55,737 nucleotides of DNA from Rhodospirillaceae bacterium (GTDB taxonomy: Bacteria; Pseudomonadota; Alphaproteobacteria; SHVZ01): positions 1-55,737 of the forward strand of contig JAEULB010000077.1 in assembly GCA_016792585.1 (NCBI GenBank), written 5' to 3'. A program made the translations under genes and the position numbers. Below are positions 29,241-38,230 of this stretch, piece by piece. The notes beneath the pieces were generated by a model. That model was not told the origin of the DNA, searched no databases, and was given only the letters and a program-made list of their open reading frames with translations. Position 1 is the first letter of the stretch; each line of letters starts with the position of its first letter.

Positions 29241-30056
29241 TCAGAGGCTGGTGCGGACCTCCCAGAGCTCCGGAAAGAACACATGATCGAGCCGCTGGCG
29301 AAGGTATGAGACGCCCGCGGTGCCGCCGGTGCCCTGCCTGAAGCCGATCACCCGCTTGACCGTCGTCATGTGCCTAAAGCGCCATTGCTGAAAGGAATCT
29401 TCGATGTCGACGAGCTCTTCGGCGAGCTCGTAGAGATCCCAGTAGCGATCGGGGTCGCGGTATATCGCTACCCAGGCGTCGCGAACGGAGTCGTGCCGCC
29501 GATACGACTCGCTAAAATCGCGCTCCAGCACCTCCGACGCGATGGGAAGGCCTCGGCGCGCCAGAAGACGATGCGACTCGTCGTAGAGGCTCGGTCTTTC
29601 CAGCATGGCGACCAGCCGCGCATGCAGCTCGGGGCGATGGCTGTGCGGCGCCAGAAGCGACCGGTCCTTGTTGCCGAGCGCGAACTCGAGCAGCCGGTAC
29701 TGATAGGACTGGAAGCCCGAGGACTTGCCCAGCGACTCGCGGAAGGAGAGATAGTCCGCGGGCGTCATCGTCGACAGCACGTCCCAGGACTGGATCAGCT
29801 GGGCGAAGATGCGGGTGACGCGGGCCGTCATCTTGAAGGCCGGCGACAGGTCGTCCGCCCTTATCTTCGCGATTGCCGCGTCCAGTTCATGCAACGCGAG
29901 CTTGAGCCAGAGCTCGCTCGCCTGGTGGATGGTGATGAACAGGAGCTCGTCGTGGCTCTCCGAGCGCGGGTGCTGGGCGTCGAGAAGCCGGTCGAGGGCA
30001 AGATAGTCGGCATAGCTCATCTCGCCGCGGAAGTCGGTATGCGCGCCGCTCGACAT
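29241..30056 (-). CDS. kynA: Tryptophan 2,3-dioxygenase
   Basis: 271-residue haem dioxygenase that opens the indole ring of L-tryptophan to N-formylkynurenine. The distal pocket motif [19 protein letters not shown] includes His44. The proximal haem ligand is His229 in [15 protein letters not shown], followed by the substrate-binding loop [11 protein letters not shown]. The length is normal for bacterial enzymes. The ATG at 30054-30056 starts 2 bases after the stop of the upstream SDR. The kynurenine formamidase and kynureninase needed to reach anthranilate are absent here, but the anthranilate-type operon follows downstream on the same strand. Confidence 0.96.
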   Translation of the reverse strand: MSSGAHTDFRGEMSYADYLALDRLLDAQHPRSESHDELLFITIHQASELWLKLALHELDAAIAKIRADDLSPAFKMTARVTRIFAQLIQSWDVLSTMTPADYLSFRESLGKSSGFQSYQYRLLEFALGNKDRSLLAPHSHRPELHARLVAMLERPSLYDESHRLLARRGLPIASEVLERDFSESYRRHDSVRDAWVAIYRDPDRYWDLYELAEELVDIEDSFQQWRFRHMTTVKRVIGFRQGTGGTAGVSYLRQRLDHVFFPELWEVRTSL

Positions 30057-30058
30057 CC

Positions 30059-30826
30059 CTAGTTGCGCCCGCCGTCGACGATGAAGTTCTGCGCGGTGAC
30101 CAGCCGGCTGTCGTCGGCGCAAAGCCAGAGGATCATGCGGGCGATGTCGGCCGGATAGAGCTTCTCCGGCAGGCATTGCTGCTTCATCAGATCGGCCTCG
30201 GCTTCGGGCGTCAGCCACATCTTGATCTGGCGTTCGGTCATGATCCATCCGGGCATCACCGAGTTGACGCGGATCATGTCGCCGCCGAGATCGCGTGCGA
30301 GCCCGCGGGTCATGCCGATCACCGCCGCCTTCGCCGCCTGGTAGACGGAGAGGTTCCGCGTCATCGCAACGAAGCTCATCGAGCTCAGGTTGACGACCGA
30401 GCCGCCGCCGGCCTTGCGCATGCCCGGCACCACGGACTGGATCGCGAAGTACTGGTGGCGAAGGTTGGTGGCGATCCGCTCGTCCCAATAGGCTTCGGTG
30501 ACGTCCTCGATCGCGTGGCGGTCGTCGCGGGCGGCGTTGTTGACCAGCGCTGTCACCGGGCCGAGGCTCGCCGAGATCTCGCCGATCGCGGTCTGATAGG
30601 CCTTGGTGTTGCGGATGTCGCATTTCCGGAACAGCGGCGCCGGCAGCCCCTTCCCCTTGATCGCCTCGACCAGCGCCGCGGACGCCGGCTCGTCGAGGTC
30701 GACGAACCCGACCTTCGAGCCCTGCTGGCAGAAATGCTCGACGATGCTGGCACCGATGCCGGAGCCGCCGCCGGAAACGAGGACAACCCGGTCCTTGAGG
30801 CTCGGGTAGACAGCGAAGCTCGACAT
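30059..30826 (-). CDS. SDR oxidoreductase, possibly a sugar dehydrogenase
   Basis: 255-residue classical [22 protein letters not shown] (residues 14-32), NNAARDD, catalytic SSMSF and [10 protein letters not shown]. The beginning [21 protein letters not shown] resembles bacterial pentose (xylose/arabinose) dehydrogenases of the SDR family. The neighbouring aldose 1-epimerase-like gene, 8 bases upstream, supports a sugar-oxidising role in which the epimerase supplies the correct anomer. The substrate is an inference from similarity and context. Confidence 0.85.
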   Translation of the reverse strand: MSSFAVYPSLKDRVVLVSGGGSGIGASIVEHFCQQGSKVGFVDLDEPASAALVEAIKGKGLPAPLFRKCDIRNTKAYQTAIGEISASLGPVTALVNNAARDDRHAIEDVTEAYWDERIATNLRHQYFAIQSVVPGMRKAGGGSVVNLSSMSFVAMTRNLSVYQAAKAAVIGMTRGLARDLGGDMIRVNSVMPGWIMTERQIKMWLTPEAEADLMKQQCLPEKLYPADIARMILWLCADDSRLVTAQNFIVDGGRN

Positions 30827-30834
30827 GAAGCCCT

Positions 30835-31731
30835 CTAGAGGGTGGAGACGCGGAAGGCCACTTCGCCGGAGAGCCGGTCGCCGTTCGCAAGCAGCCGATA
30901 GCCCACATCCTCAACGCCCAGCGCGTGAAGCGCAAACCCGTTGTTGGCGTGGCTCACCGGCTCGACGCAGAAATAGGGTCGGGCCTCCGGCGTATAGATG
31001 ACGACATGGCCGAAGACAGGGCTCGCCTCGATGTCCATCCGGACACGCCGGTGCGGCCAGGTGATCACCGCCTGCCCGTCCCAGCCGTCGAAGCAGTTGT
31101 CGAGGACGGTGTTCGAGACCTTCCTCGGCGTCGAGAAGTCCCAGCGCGGCGGGATGTCGACGCGGGTCGTCGGCAGCACGTCGGCGTCGGCGAGCCAGAC
31201 GCGCTTCAGGTTGAGCGCCAGCGTCGTGTCCTCGTCGCGGACGAAATAGGGATGCAGGCCGATGCCGGCGGGCACCGGGCTCGGATCGGTGCTCTGCACC
31301 GAGATGCCGACCGTAAGGCCGTCCTCGGTCAGGCGGAACGACTGGCGGGCGCGATAGGGGAACGGCCAGCCCTGGCGGTCATGGACGTAGAGGAGGTCGG
31401 CATCGGTATCGTTCGATCGCTCGACCAGCCAGGGGCGGTGCCAGCCGTCGCCGTGGATCGGGTGTTTGAAGCCGGGCGTGTTGGGGCGCATGTAGATGTC
31501 GCGGCCTTCGACGATCAGACGGCCGTCGGCGATGCGGTTGGAGAACGGGACGAGCGGATAGCAGGCGGTGTCCTTGCCGCTGCCGAGGGTGAGCGCGTCC
31601 GGATCCGTCGGCCGCAGCAGGTCGATCGGAAGCCGACCCTTCTCCTCGATGGCGAAGCGCGCGATCGAGCCGCCGGCATGCGGCGCCAGATCGACCGCCA
31701 GCCGCCCGGCTCTCAGCCGCAGCAGATCCAT
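30835..31731 (-). CDS. Aldose 1-epimerase-like protein
   Basis: 298-residue galactose-mutarotase-fold protein that would interconvert sugar anomers. Characteristic pieces are [14 protein letters not shown] at the N-terminus, [26 protein letters not shown] (His in the active-site region), AGIGLHPYF and a C-terminal [14 protein letters not shown] with the probable catalytic Glu. The ATG at 31729-31731 is preceded by GGGGAGGGAC and is chosen over an upstream in-frame codon for that reason. It forms a pair with the SDR at 30059 and could feed a pentose or galactose oxidation route. Confidence 0.87.
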   Translation of the reverse strand: MDLLRLRAGRLAVDLAPHAGGSIARFAIEEKGRLPIDLLRPTDPDALTLGSGKDTACYPLVPFSNRIADGRLIVEGRDIYMRPNTPGFKHPIHGDGWHRPWLVERSNDTDADLLYVHDRQGWPFPYRARQSFRLTEDGLTVGISVQSTDPSPVPAGIGLHPYFVRDEDTTLALNLKRVWLADADVLPTTRVDIPPRWDFSTPRKVSNTVLDNCFDGWDGQAVITWPHRRVRMDIEASPVFGHVVIYTPEARPYFCVEPVSHANNGFALHALGVEDVGYRLLANGDRLSGEVAFRVSTL

Positions 31732-31800
31732 GATGTCCCTCCCCGGATACGCCGCGTAGCCTTGACGGGCGTTTACGGTCAAGGTTTCCGTGCATTAACC

Positions 31801-32613
31801 CTAGATCGCGACCCGCTCGATCCGGTTCCGAACCGCGCGTATCACGCTGAGCGCCGCCATCATCGAGGTCTTCGGGTTGCCTGGCAGGGTTTTTCCCGAA
31901 AATTCGAGCGAAAAGCGACCGAACGCCCCTTCCGCTTCGATTCGATGAATATTGCCCGTCGCCGAGGGGTCGGCGATCAGGCTCGCCTCGGTCGCGTCGA
32001 GCCCGAGACCGGCCAGGGCGATCGTTGCCGCGACATTCGCGTTCTGAGGAAAGCGTCGCGCCGCCTCCCCGGCATTGCCGCGATAGACCTCGGTCGGCGC
32101 GGCGATCGTGTCGAGGTCGACGACCTTCTCGGCCGCGGTGCCGCGCCATCCGGCGGGCGGCTTCCGTCCGGTGTAGACCACCTTCGAAAGCCCACCTTCG
32201 CGCGCGGCCGCGAGCGCGTCGATGCCGCCGACCGCGCCCGACACCAGCGACAGCCGGCCGCAGCCCTTCTCTGCCGCATTCTTCAGCGCATCGAAGAGCG
32301 TTGGGTCGGCGAGCGCACCGGTCGACACCACCACCAGCTCGGCACCGCGCAACAGCACCGCGGCGCCATGCTCGCGGACCGCACCGTGCCCCCCGCACTC
32401 GACGACGAGCGGCGGCAACGTCAGGCCATCGAGGCTTTCGACGACGGCCACCTGGCCGGGAAGCGCGGCGCGCGCCGCCCCGGCTCGCCCGGGGCGAACC
32501 AGGGTGGTGATCTCGGCCTCCTGGCCCAGGCGTTCGATCACCAGGCGTTCGATCACCAGGCGCCCGATGGCACCCCAGCCGATCAGCAGCAGCGACGGTT
32601 TGGCGGATGGCAT
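31801..32613 (-). CDS. L-aspartate dehydrogenase
   Basis: 270-residue NAD(P)-dependent dehydrogenase converting L-aspartate to iminoaspartate or oxaloacetate, often linked to NAD synthesis. The Rossmann motif is GWGAIG (residues 12-17) and the family signature GNPKTSMMAALSVIRAVRNRI ends the protein (split around 245-265). Directly after the glycine motif an exact 15-base duplication gives the repeated five residues LVIER-LVIER, lengthening the first helix; family members normally have a single copy. The enzyme is divergent from the encapsulated-ferritin operon. Confidence 0.88.
   Translation of the reverse strand: MPSAKPSLLLIGWGAIGRLVIERLVIERLGQEAEITTLVRPGRAGAARAALPGQVAVVESLDGLTLPPLVVECGGHGAVREHGAAVLLRGAELVVVSTGALADPTLFDALKNAAEKGCGRLSLVSGAVGGIDALAAAREGGLSKVVYTGRKPPAGWRGTAAEKVVDLDTIAAPTEVYRGNAGEAARRFPQNANVAATIALAGLGLDATEASLIADPSATGNIHRIEAEGAFGRFSLEFSGKTLPGNPKTSMMAALSVIRAVRNRIERVAI
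32531..32560. repeat. Exact 15-bp tandem duplication inside aspartate dehydrogenase
   Basis: Two head-to-tail copies of cgttcgatcaccagg (32531-32545 and 32546-32560) within the dehydrogenase gene. They keep the frame and add five residues to the helix after the NAD-binding glycines. Confidence 0.95.
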
Positions 32614-32678
32614 CCGATTTCTTCCTTTGGAGCCCGGAAGGTAGCCCGGCGCCTGGGCAGCCGTCGACGATGTGGATT

Positions 32679-32704
32679 GGAACCGTTTCAAGGTCCCTGC
32701 CGTT
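32679..32704 (+). promoter_or_regulatory. Candidate EcfG (general stress sigma) promoter for the encapsulin operon
   Basis: GGAAC at 32679-32683 and CGTT at 32701-32704 with a 17-base spacer, matching the alphaproteobacterial EcfG/SigT consensus exactly. It lies 51 bases before the encapsulated-ferritin start codon, in the intergenic region shared with the divergent aspartate dehydrogenase gene. Confidence 0.72.
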
Positions 32705-32755
32705 GAGGAGATGCGGTAACGGGCTCCGTCCCTGGCCGCGTCACCAGGAGGCCTC

Positions 32756-33139
32756 ATGGCACAGGGCAGCGGATCGTTGCACGAGGACCCGGACGTCCTC
32801 GGACCAGAGGTGATCGACCAGCACCGGGCGATCGTCTCGATCATGGAGGAGCTGGAGGCGGCCGACTGGTACAACCAGCGTGTCGCCGCGGGTACCGACC
32901 CCGAGCTTCGCGACATCCTCGCGCACAACCGCGACGAGGAGAAGGAGCACGCGGCGATGACGCTCGAATGGCTCCGCCGCCGCGACAAGAAGCTCGACGA
33001 GCATCTCCGGACTTACCTGTTCACCGAAGGCTCGATCCTCGGCATCGAGGAGAAGGCCGAAGGCAAGGACGAAGCTTCCGGCAAGAGCGGCGGCTCGCTC
33101 GGCATCGGTTCGCTCCGCGGCGAGGGAGCCGCGTCATGA
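32756..33139 (+). CDS. Encapsulated ferritin (EncFtn), encapsulin cargo
   Basis: 127-residue ferritin-like ferroxidase that works inside an encapsulin shell. It aligns without gaps over the catalytic region with the Rhodospirillum rubrum EncFtn as I recall it: metal ligands Glu32, Glu62 and His65, entry-site Glu31 and Glu34, and Trp38. Motifs RAIVSIMEELEAADWYNQRV and NRDEEKEHAAMTLEWLRR are typical. A flexible Gly/Ser/Lys linker (100-113) leads to the encapsulin-loading peptide SLGIGSLRG at 114-122. The ATG follows AGGAGG. Its stop overlaps the encapsulin start (ATGA), so cargo and shell are translationally coupled. Confidence 0.96.
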   Translation: MAQGSGSLHEDPDVLGPEVIDQHRAIVSIMEELEAADWYNQRVAAGTDPELRDILAHNRDEEKEHAAMTLEWLRRRDKKLDEHLRTYLFTEGSILGIEEKAEGKDEASGKSGGSLGIGSLRGEGAAS

Positions 33140-33963
33140 GCCGCCTCAACCGCCATCTGGCGCCGATGTCGGACGCCGCCTGGACGGCGCTCGACGACGA
33201 GGTGCGGCGTGCGCTGAAGACCATGCTCGCCGGCCGGCGCATCGTCGACTTCACCGGGCCGCTCGGCGACGAGGTTTCGTCCATCAGCCTGGGGCGCCTC
33301 GACGACATTCCGGCGCCGCCCGACCGCCTGATCCTCGCGCGCCTTCGCCGCGTGCAGCCGCTGGTCGAGTTCCGTGCGCCGTTCGAAATGGCGAGAAGCG
33401 AGCTCGAGGCGATCGACCGCGGCGCCAAGGATCCGGACTTCGATCCGGCGATCGAGGCCGCGCGCCAGATCGCGCTTGCCGAGGATCATGCGATCTTCAA
33501 CGGCTACGCCGAGGCCGGCATCAAGGGGATCATCCAGGGCGGCAGCGGCGAGGCGCTCCCGATCAGCGACGACTACGAAGCCTACCCGGCCGCCGTCGCC
33601 GAGGCGATCGGCCGACTCCGCGACGACGGCGTCGACGGACCTTACGCGATCGTCTTGAGCGATCGCTGCTTCACCGGCCTCACCAAGGAGACCAAGGGCG
33701 GCTATCCTGTGATCCAGCACGTGAAGCGGCTGATCGACGGGCCGATCTTCCGCGCAGCGGCGCTGACCGGTGCGATCGTGTTGTCGCTCCGCGGCGGCGA
33801 TTTCGAGCTGACCGTCGGCCAGGATCTCTCGATCGGCTACTCGAGCCACGACGACAAGTCCGTCCGGCTCTTCATCGAGGAGAGCCTGACCTTCCGCCTG
33901 CTGACGCCGGAGGCGGCTGTGCCGCTCGTCTACCCGAACGGCGCCAAGGCGCGGAAGCGCTGA
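33136..33963 (+). CDS. Encapsulin shell protein (family 1)
   Basis: 275-residue HK97-fold shell protein of the linocin/encapsulin family. It forms a protein nanocompartment that stores iron mineral made by the EncFtn cargo. Typical segments: RHLAPMSDAAWTALDDEVRR at the N-terminus (the cargo-peptide docking arm), GRRIVDFTGPLGDEVSSISLG, AEDHAIFNGY, and the C-terminal GQDLSIGYSSHDDKSVRLFI strand. The length is normal. The start overlaps the EncFtn stop by four bases. Confidence 0.96.
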   Translation: MSRLNRHLAPMSDAAWTALDDEVRRALKTMLAGRRIVDFTGPLGDEVSSISLGRLDDIPAPPDRLILARLRRVQPLVEFRAPFEMARSELEAIDRGAKDPDFDPAIEAARQIALAEDHAIFNGYAEAGIKGIIQGGSGEALPISDDYEAYPAAVAEAIGRLRDDGVDGPYAIVLSDRCFTGLTKETKGGYPVIQHVKRLIDGPIFRAAALTGAIVLSLRGGDFELTVGQDLSIGYSSHDDKSVRLFIEESLTFRLLTPEAAVPLVYPNGAKARKR

Positions 33964-33970
33964 TCGCGGC

Positions 33971-33995
33971 GGAACCAGCTACCTGCATGGCTGTT
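33971..33995 (+). promoter_or_regulatory. EcfG-like promoter before the BON lipoprotein (one mismatch)
   Basis: GGAAC at 33971-33975, 16-base spacer, then TGTT at 33992-33995 instead of CGTT. It lies 50 bases before the lipoprotein start and just after the encapsulin stop. Weaker support than the three perfect sites in this window. Confidence 0.42.
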
Positions 33996-33998
33996 CAT

Positions 33999-34023
33999 GG
34001 GGCGACGAGTCCTCGTCGTCCCC
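33999..34023 (+). terminator. Hairpin after encapsulin gene, no T tract
   Basis: gggg-cgacgag (33999-34009) pairs with ctcgtcg-t-cccc (34012-34023), a 7+4 bp stem with a single bulge. It could end the encapsulin transcript or lie in the leader of the BON lipoprotein mRNA. No U tract follows, so this is a weak terminator call. Confidence 0.35.
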
Positions 34024-34045
34024 AGCTTCCCCGGGAGAAGTCCCT

Positions 34046-34354
34046 ATGTTCGATCGTCGCAAGTTCCTCGCCGCCCCGTTCGCCCTGGCGCTGCTCGCCT
34101 CGGGCTGCACCGTGATGGAAGGCCGCCAGACCGCCGGCCAGTACATCGACGACGCCACCATCACCACCAAGGTGAAGGCGCAGATGGTCGAGGACCCGGT
34201 GGTCAAGGCGAGCCAGGTGGGCGTCGAGACCATGCAGGGCGTGGTCCAGCTGAGCGGCTTCGTTCCCTCCAAGGACCTGTCGGTCCGCGCCGAGCAGATC
34301 GCGCGCCGCGTCGACGGCGTCCGCGGCGTCAAGAACGACCTCGTCGTCCGTTAG
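34046..34354 (+). CDS. BON-domain lipoprotein
   Basis: 102-residue exported protein with lipobox LLASGC (lipidated Cys21) and a single BON domain: TITTKVKAQMVEDPVVKASQ, then VVQLSGFVPSKDLSVRAEQI and VDGVRGVKNDLVV. BON (OsmY-type) domains are associated with envelope stress protection and membrane or polymer binding. The gene is monocistronic between the encapsulin operon and marC, preceded by GGGAGAAG and by an EcfG-like promoter, and followed by a strong hairpin. Osmotic or general stress induction is likely by family and promoter. Confidence 0.9.
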   Translation: MFDRRKFLAAPFALALLASGCTVMEGRQTAGQYIDDATITTKVKAQMVEDPVVKASQVGVETMQGVVQLSGFVPSKDLSVRAEQIARRVDGVRGVKNDLVVR

Positions 34355-34360
34355 CCTTTC

Positions 34361-34393
34361 GCGGCGGGCGGAGCGTCCCCCTCCGCTCGCCGC
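34361..34393 (+). terminator. Strong hairpin after the BON lipoprotein gene
   Basis: gcggcgggcggag (34361-34373) and ctccgctcgccgc (34381-34393) form a 13-bp stem with one G-T pair and a 7-base loop, starting 6 bases after the stop. No T tract follows, so it may be a Rho-assisted or stabilising stem rather than a classic intrinsic terminator. Confidence 0.45.
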
Positions 34394-34450
34394 ACCTCGT
34401 CATACCCGGCCTCGATTGCGTATGCTGGGCGCCTCGTCTCGGGGGAGACC

Positions 34451-35092
34451 ATGGCGCCCTGGCCTGAATACACGCGCTTCCTGATCGCGCTGTTCGCGAT
34501 CCTGACGCCGTTCGCGGCGATCCCGATCTATCTCGGCCTGACCGAGGGACGAAGCGCTGCTTACCGTGCGCGGACAGCCGACACAGCGGCGCTGACCGTG
34601 CTCTGTGTCCTGGTGTTCACAGCCTTCGCCGGCGACGTCGTGCTGCGCCTGGTCGGCACCAGCCTCGACAGCTTCCGGGTCGGCGGCGGCATCGTGCTCC
34701 TGCTGATGGCGCTCTCGATGCTCTCGGCGGAGGTCAGCCGCGTGCAGCAGACGCCGGGCGAGAAGGACGAGGCCGAGCATCGCCAGGCGATCGGCGTGGT
34801 CCCCCTCGGCGTGCCGCTGCTGGCCGGACCCGGCTCGATCTCGGCCGTCATCATCCAGATGCAGCGCGGCGAGGGACTGGTACACCAGGCCCTCATCACC
34901 GCCAGCATCGTCGTCGTCTGCGTCCTGCTCTGGGCGAGCCTCAGGCTCGCAGCGCCGATCGGCGCCCGGCTCGGCCGCACCGGCCTCAACATCGTCAACC
35001 GTCTGTTCGGCCTGCTGCTCGCCGCGATCGCGGTCGAGATCATCGCGACCGGGCTCCGCCACCTGTTTCCGGGGCTGATGGGAACCGCCTAG
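34451..35092 (+). CDS. MarC family integral membrane protein
   Basis: 213-residue protein with six predicted membrane helices. Typical MarC features are LIALFAILTPFAAIPIYLGL at the N-terminus, SFRVGGGIVLLLMALSML in the third helix, VPLGVPLLAGPGSISAVI and the C-terminal NRLFGLLLAAIAVEIIATGL. MarC proteins were once linked to multiple antibiotic resistance, but no transport activity is established; related proteins may carry small neutral amino acids. The gene is followed by the CGNR regulator after 16 bases. Confidence 0.9.
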   Translation: MAPWPEYTRFLIALFAILTPFAAIPIYLGLTEGRSAAYRARTADTAALTVLCVLVFTAFAGDVVLRLVGTSLDSFRVGGGIVLLLMALSMLSAEVSRVQQTPGEKDEAEHRQAIGVVPLGVPLLAGPGSISAVIIQMQRGEGLVHQALITASIVVVCVLLWASLRLAAPIGARLGRTGLNIVNRLFGLLLAAIAVEIIATGLRHLFPGLMGTA

Positions 35093-35108
35093 CCGGTTAG
35101 ACTGGGCT

Positions 35109-35737
35109 ATGGCCGAGGCTTATCCATCCGTCGAGCTGTCCGGTGGCCCGCTGAAGCGGGTCGGCGGCGCCGTCGCGCTCGACTTCGTCAACACGGTCGG
35201 CTGGCGCCTGGCCGACGAAGCCTTGGAGCGGCTGCACTCCTACGGCGACCTCGTCGCCTGGGTCCGAGGGACCGGCGCGATCGACGCCACCCGCGCCCGC
35301 CGCCTCGCCGCACGGGCAAAGGCCGATCCCGGCAAAGCCGACCGTGTTCTCGCCGAGGCGCGACGGCTGCGCGACGCACTGTTTCGAACCTTCCTCGCCC
35401 GGTCTCACGACAAGGCGCCGGCGAAAGCCGATCTCGGCCTGATCAACCGCTGGCTCGCGCGCACGGCGCCGCGCGCCGGTCTCGACCTTCGTCGCGGCCG
35501 CCTCGCCTGGCGGTGGCCCGACGAGACCTTGGAAAGCCTGCTCGCCCCCGTGCTGTGGTCGGCCGGGGAACTCCTCACCGGCGACGATGCCGCCCGCATC
35601 AAGCTCTGCGCCGCCGGCGGTTGCGGCTGGGTCTTCCTCGACGCCAGCCGAAAGGCGAACCGGCTATGGTGCTCGATGGAAGATTGCGGCAACCGCGCCA
35701 AGGCGAAGCGCCACTACCGGCGACGGACATCGGTCTG

Positions 35738-35738
<1 letters not shown>
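35109..35738 (+). CDS. CGNR zinc-finger, ABATE-domain protein (putative regulator)
   Basis: 209-residue protein. The N-terminal ABATE-like region contains GGAVALDFVNTVGWRL (residues about 19-34). The C-terminal CGNR zinc finger has Cys167, Cys172, Cys188 and Cys193 in the pattern C-x4-C-GWVFLDASRKANRLWC-x4-CGNR, followed by a basic helix AKAKRHYRRR likely to contact DNA. Proteins of this type are thought to be stress- or metabolite-responsive transcription factors. The stop overlaps the start of the downstream Old Yellow Enzyme gene as TGATG, so the two are coupled. Confidence 0.9.
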
Positions 35739-37183
<1,445 letters not shown>

Positions 37184-37437
37184 ACCGCACCAGCCGGGAA
37201 ACTCGCCGCACCGCTTATGCCCCGCACGTTGAGGAATCGTGCCACGCTCTCGACGGCTCGATCGGCGAATCTGGCGTCGCTGAGGTCTAGCGATACCTCG
37301 CACTTTGGAATGCATAAAAACTCGCGGGGGCATTTCCGTGACCGGCTGTTGCATGCCGGGGATCTGTGCGCTCCGTCACTGGCTCGCCCCGTTAGTGAGG
37401 ATCATTTTCCTCGCAGTCACGACTGACGGAGCTTCCG

Positions 37438-38094
37438 ATGCGGACCCAACTTTTCCTCGCGACGTCCCTCGCCGCCCTTCTCGCGGCCGCACCGCTTTCG
37501 CTCACCTCACCGGGTCACCTGTCGCAGGCCTATGCCAAGAATGATGGCGGTGGTGGCGGCAATGGCGGCGGGAACGGTGGCGGCAACGCCAGCGGCCGCG
37601 ACGGCGGCAGTCCCGGAAACAGCGCCAACGCGCCCGGCCATTCCGGCGCCGGTCCCGGCAACAGCGGCACTGCGCCTGGCCTGAGCGCCACGCCGAGGAC
37701 CGATGGCAAGCTCGACCGCAGCCAGGCGACCACGACGCGTGATCGCAACCCGTCGGCCCAGACCGCGACCGCGCGGGGCACCGACAAGTCACGGGCCGAA
37801 GCGCGCAGCAAGGCCGCGAACGAGCTCGGCAACCTGAACGCAGCTCACGCCTCGGCGACCGCGCGCGCCAACGCCTCGCCGAACTCGATGGTCGGCCGCA
37901 TCGCCACCTACGAGAGCCAGATGAATGCGGCGCTCGCGATCCGGGATCCGGTCGCGCGCAACGCGGCGATCACCCAGGCCCGCGAGCAGCTGGCGCTCTC
38001 GGCCAACAAGTCGCTGACGCCGACGGCGGTCGCGCGCGTCGATGGGCTGCTGGGTATCCAGGGCGCCCCACCCGACCTCGGCGCCGTGCGGTAG
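37438..38094 (+). CDS. Exported glycine-rich protein with shared 90-residue module
   Basis: 218-residue protein of unknown function. A signal peptide (residues 1-33, ending QAYAK) is followed by a Gly/Asn/Ser low-complexity region (36-85), a charged linker, and a C-terminal module (130-216). The module starts LGNLNAAHASATARANASPN and includes VGRIATYESQMNAALAIRD. The same module occurs almost unchanged in the next gene (38231-39673). Upstream 254 bases are non-coding; GGAG precedes the ATG. The protein has no cysteine and is probably a periplasmic or surface protein. Confidence 0.78.
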   Translation: MRTQLFLATSLAALLAAAPLSLTSPGHLSQAYAKNDGGGGGNGGGNGGGNASGRDGGSPGNSANAPGHSGAGPGNSGTAPGLSATPRTDGKLDRSQATTTRDRNPSAQTATARGTDKSRAEARSKAANELGNLNAAHASATARANASPNSMVGRIATYESQMNAALAIRDPVARNAAITQAREQLALSANKSLTPTAVARVDGLLGIQGAPPDLGAVR

Positions 38095-38122
38095 CACGGT
38101 AGTCTAGATCGTCGATCGATCA

Positions 38123-38157
38123 CGGGCGGTCACCTTCCTCGCACGAGTGACCGCCCG
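38123..38157 (+). terminator. Hairpin between the two related exported-protein genes
   Basis: cgggcggtcac (38123-38133) pairs perfectly with gtgaccgcccg (38147-38157), an 11-bp stem with a 13-base loop, 29 bases after the stop. No T tract follows. Probably a transcript-ending or stabilising stem. Confidence 0.45.
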
Positions 38158-38230
38158 CGCCTCGTGGTTCAGTCCCTAGACGTCCCCAATGCCGAAGCAG
38201 CCACCCGCGGGGGGAAAACAGGAGACTGTG

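Noticed and set aside
32614..32755. Fur or Irr box upstream of the encapsulated ferritin operon
   Set aside because: No convincing match to the Fur or ICE-box consensus; the only clear element is the GGAAC/CGTT promoter.
37530..37620. CRISPR-like or tandem repeat array in the Gly-rich region
   Set aside because: The short GGC/AAC repeats encode a low-complexity Gly/Asn tract in an open reading frame; unit length and spacing are irregular.
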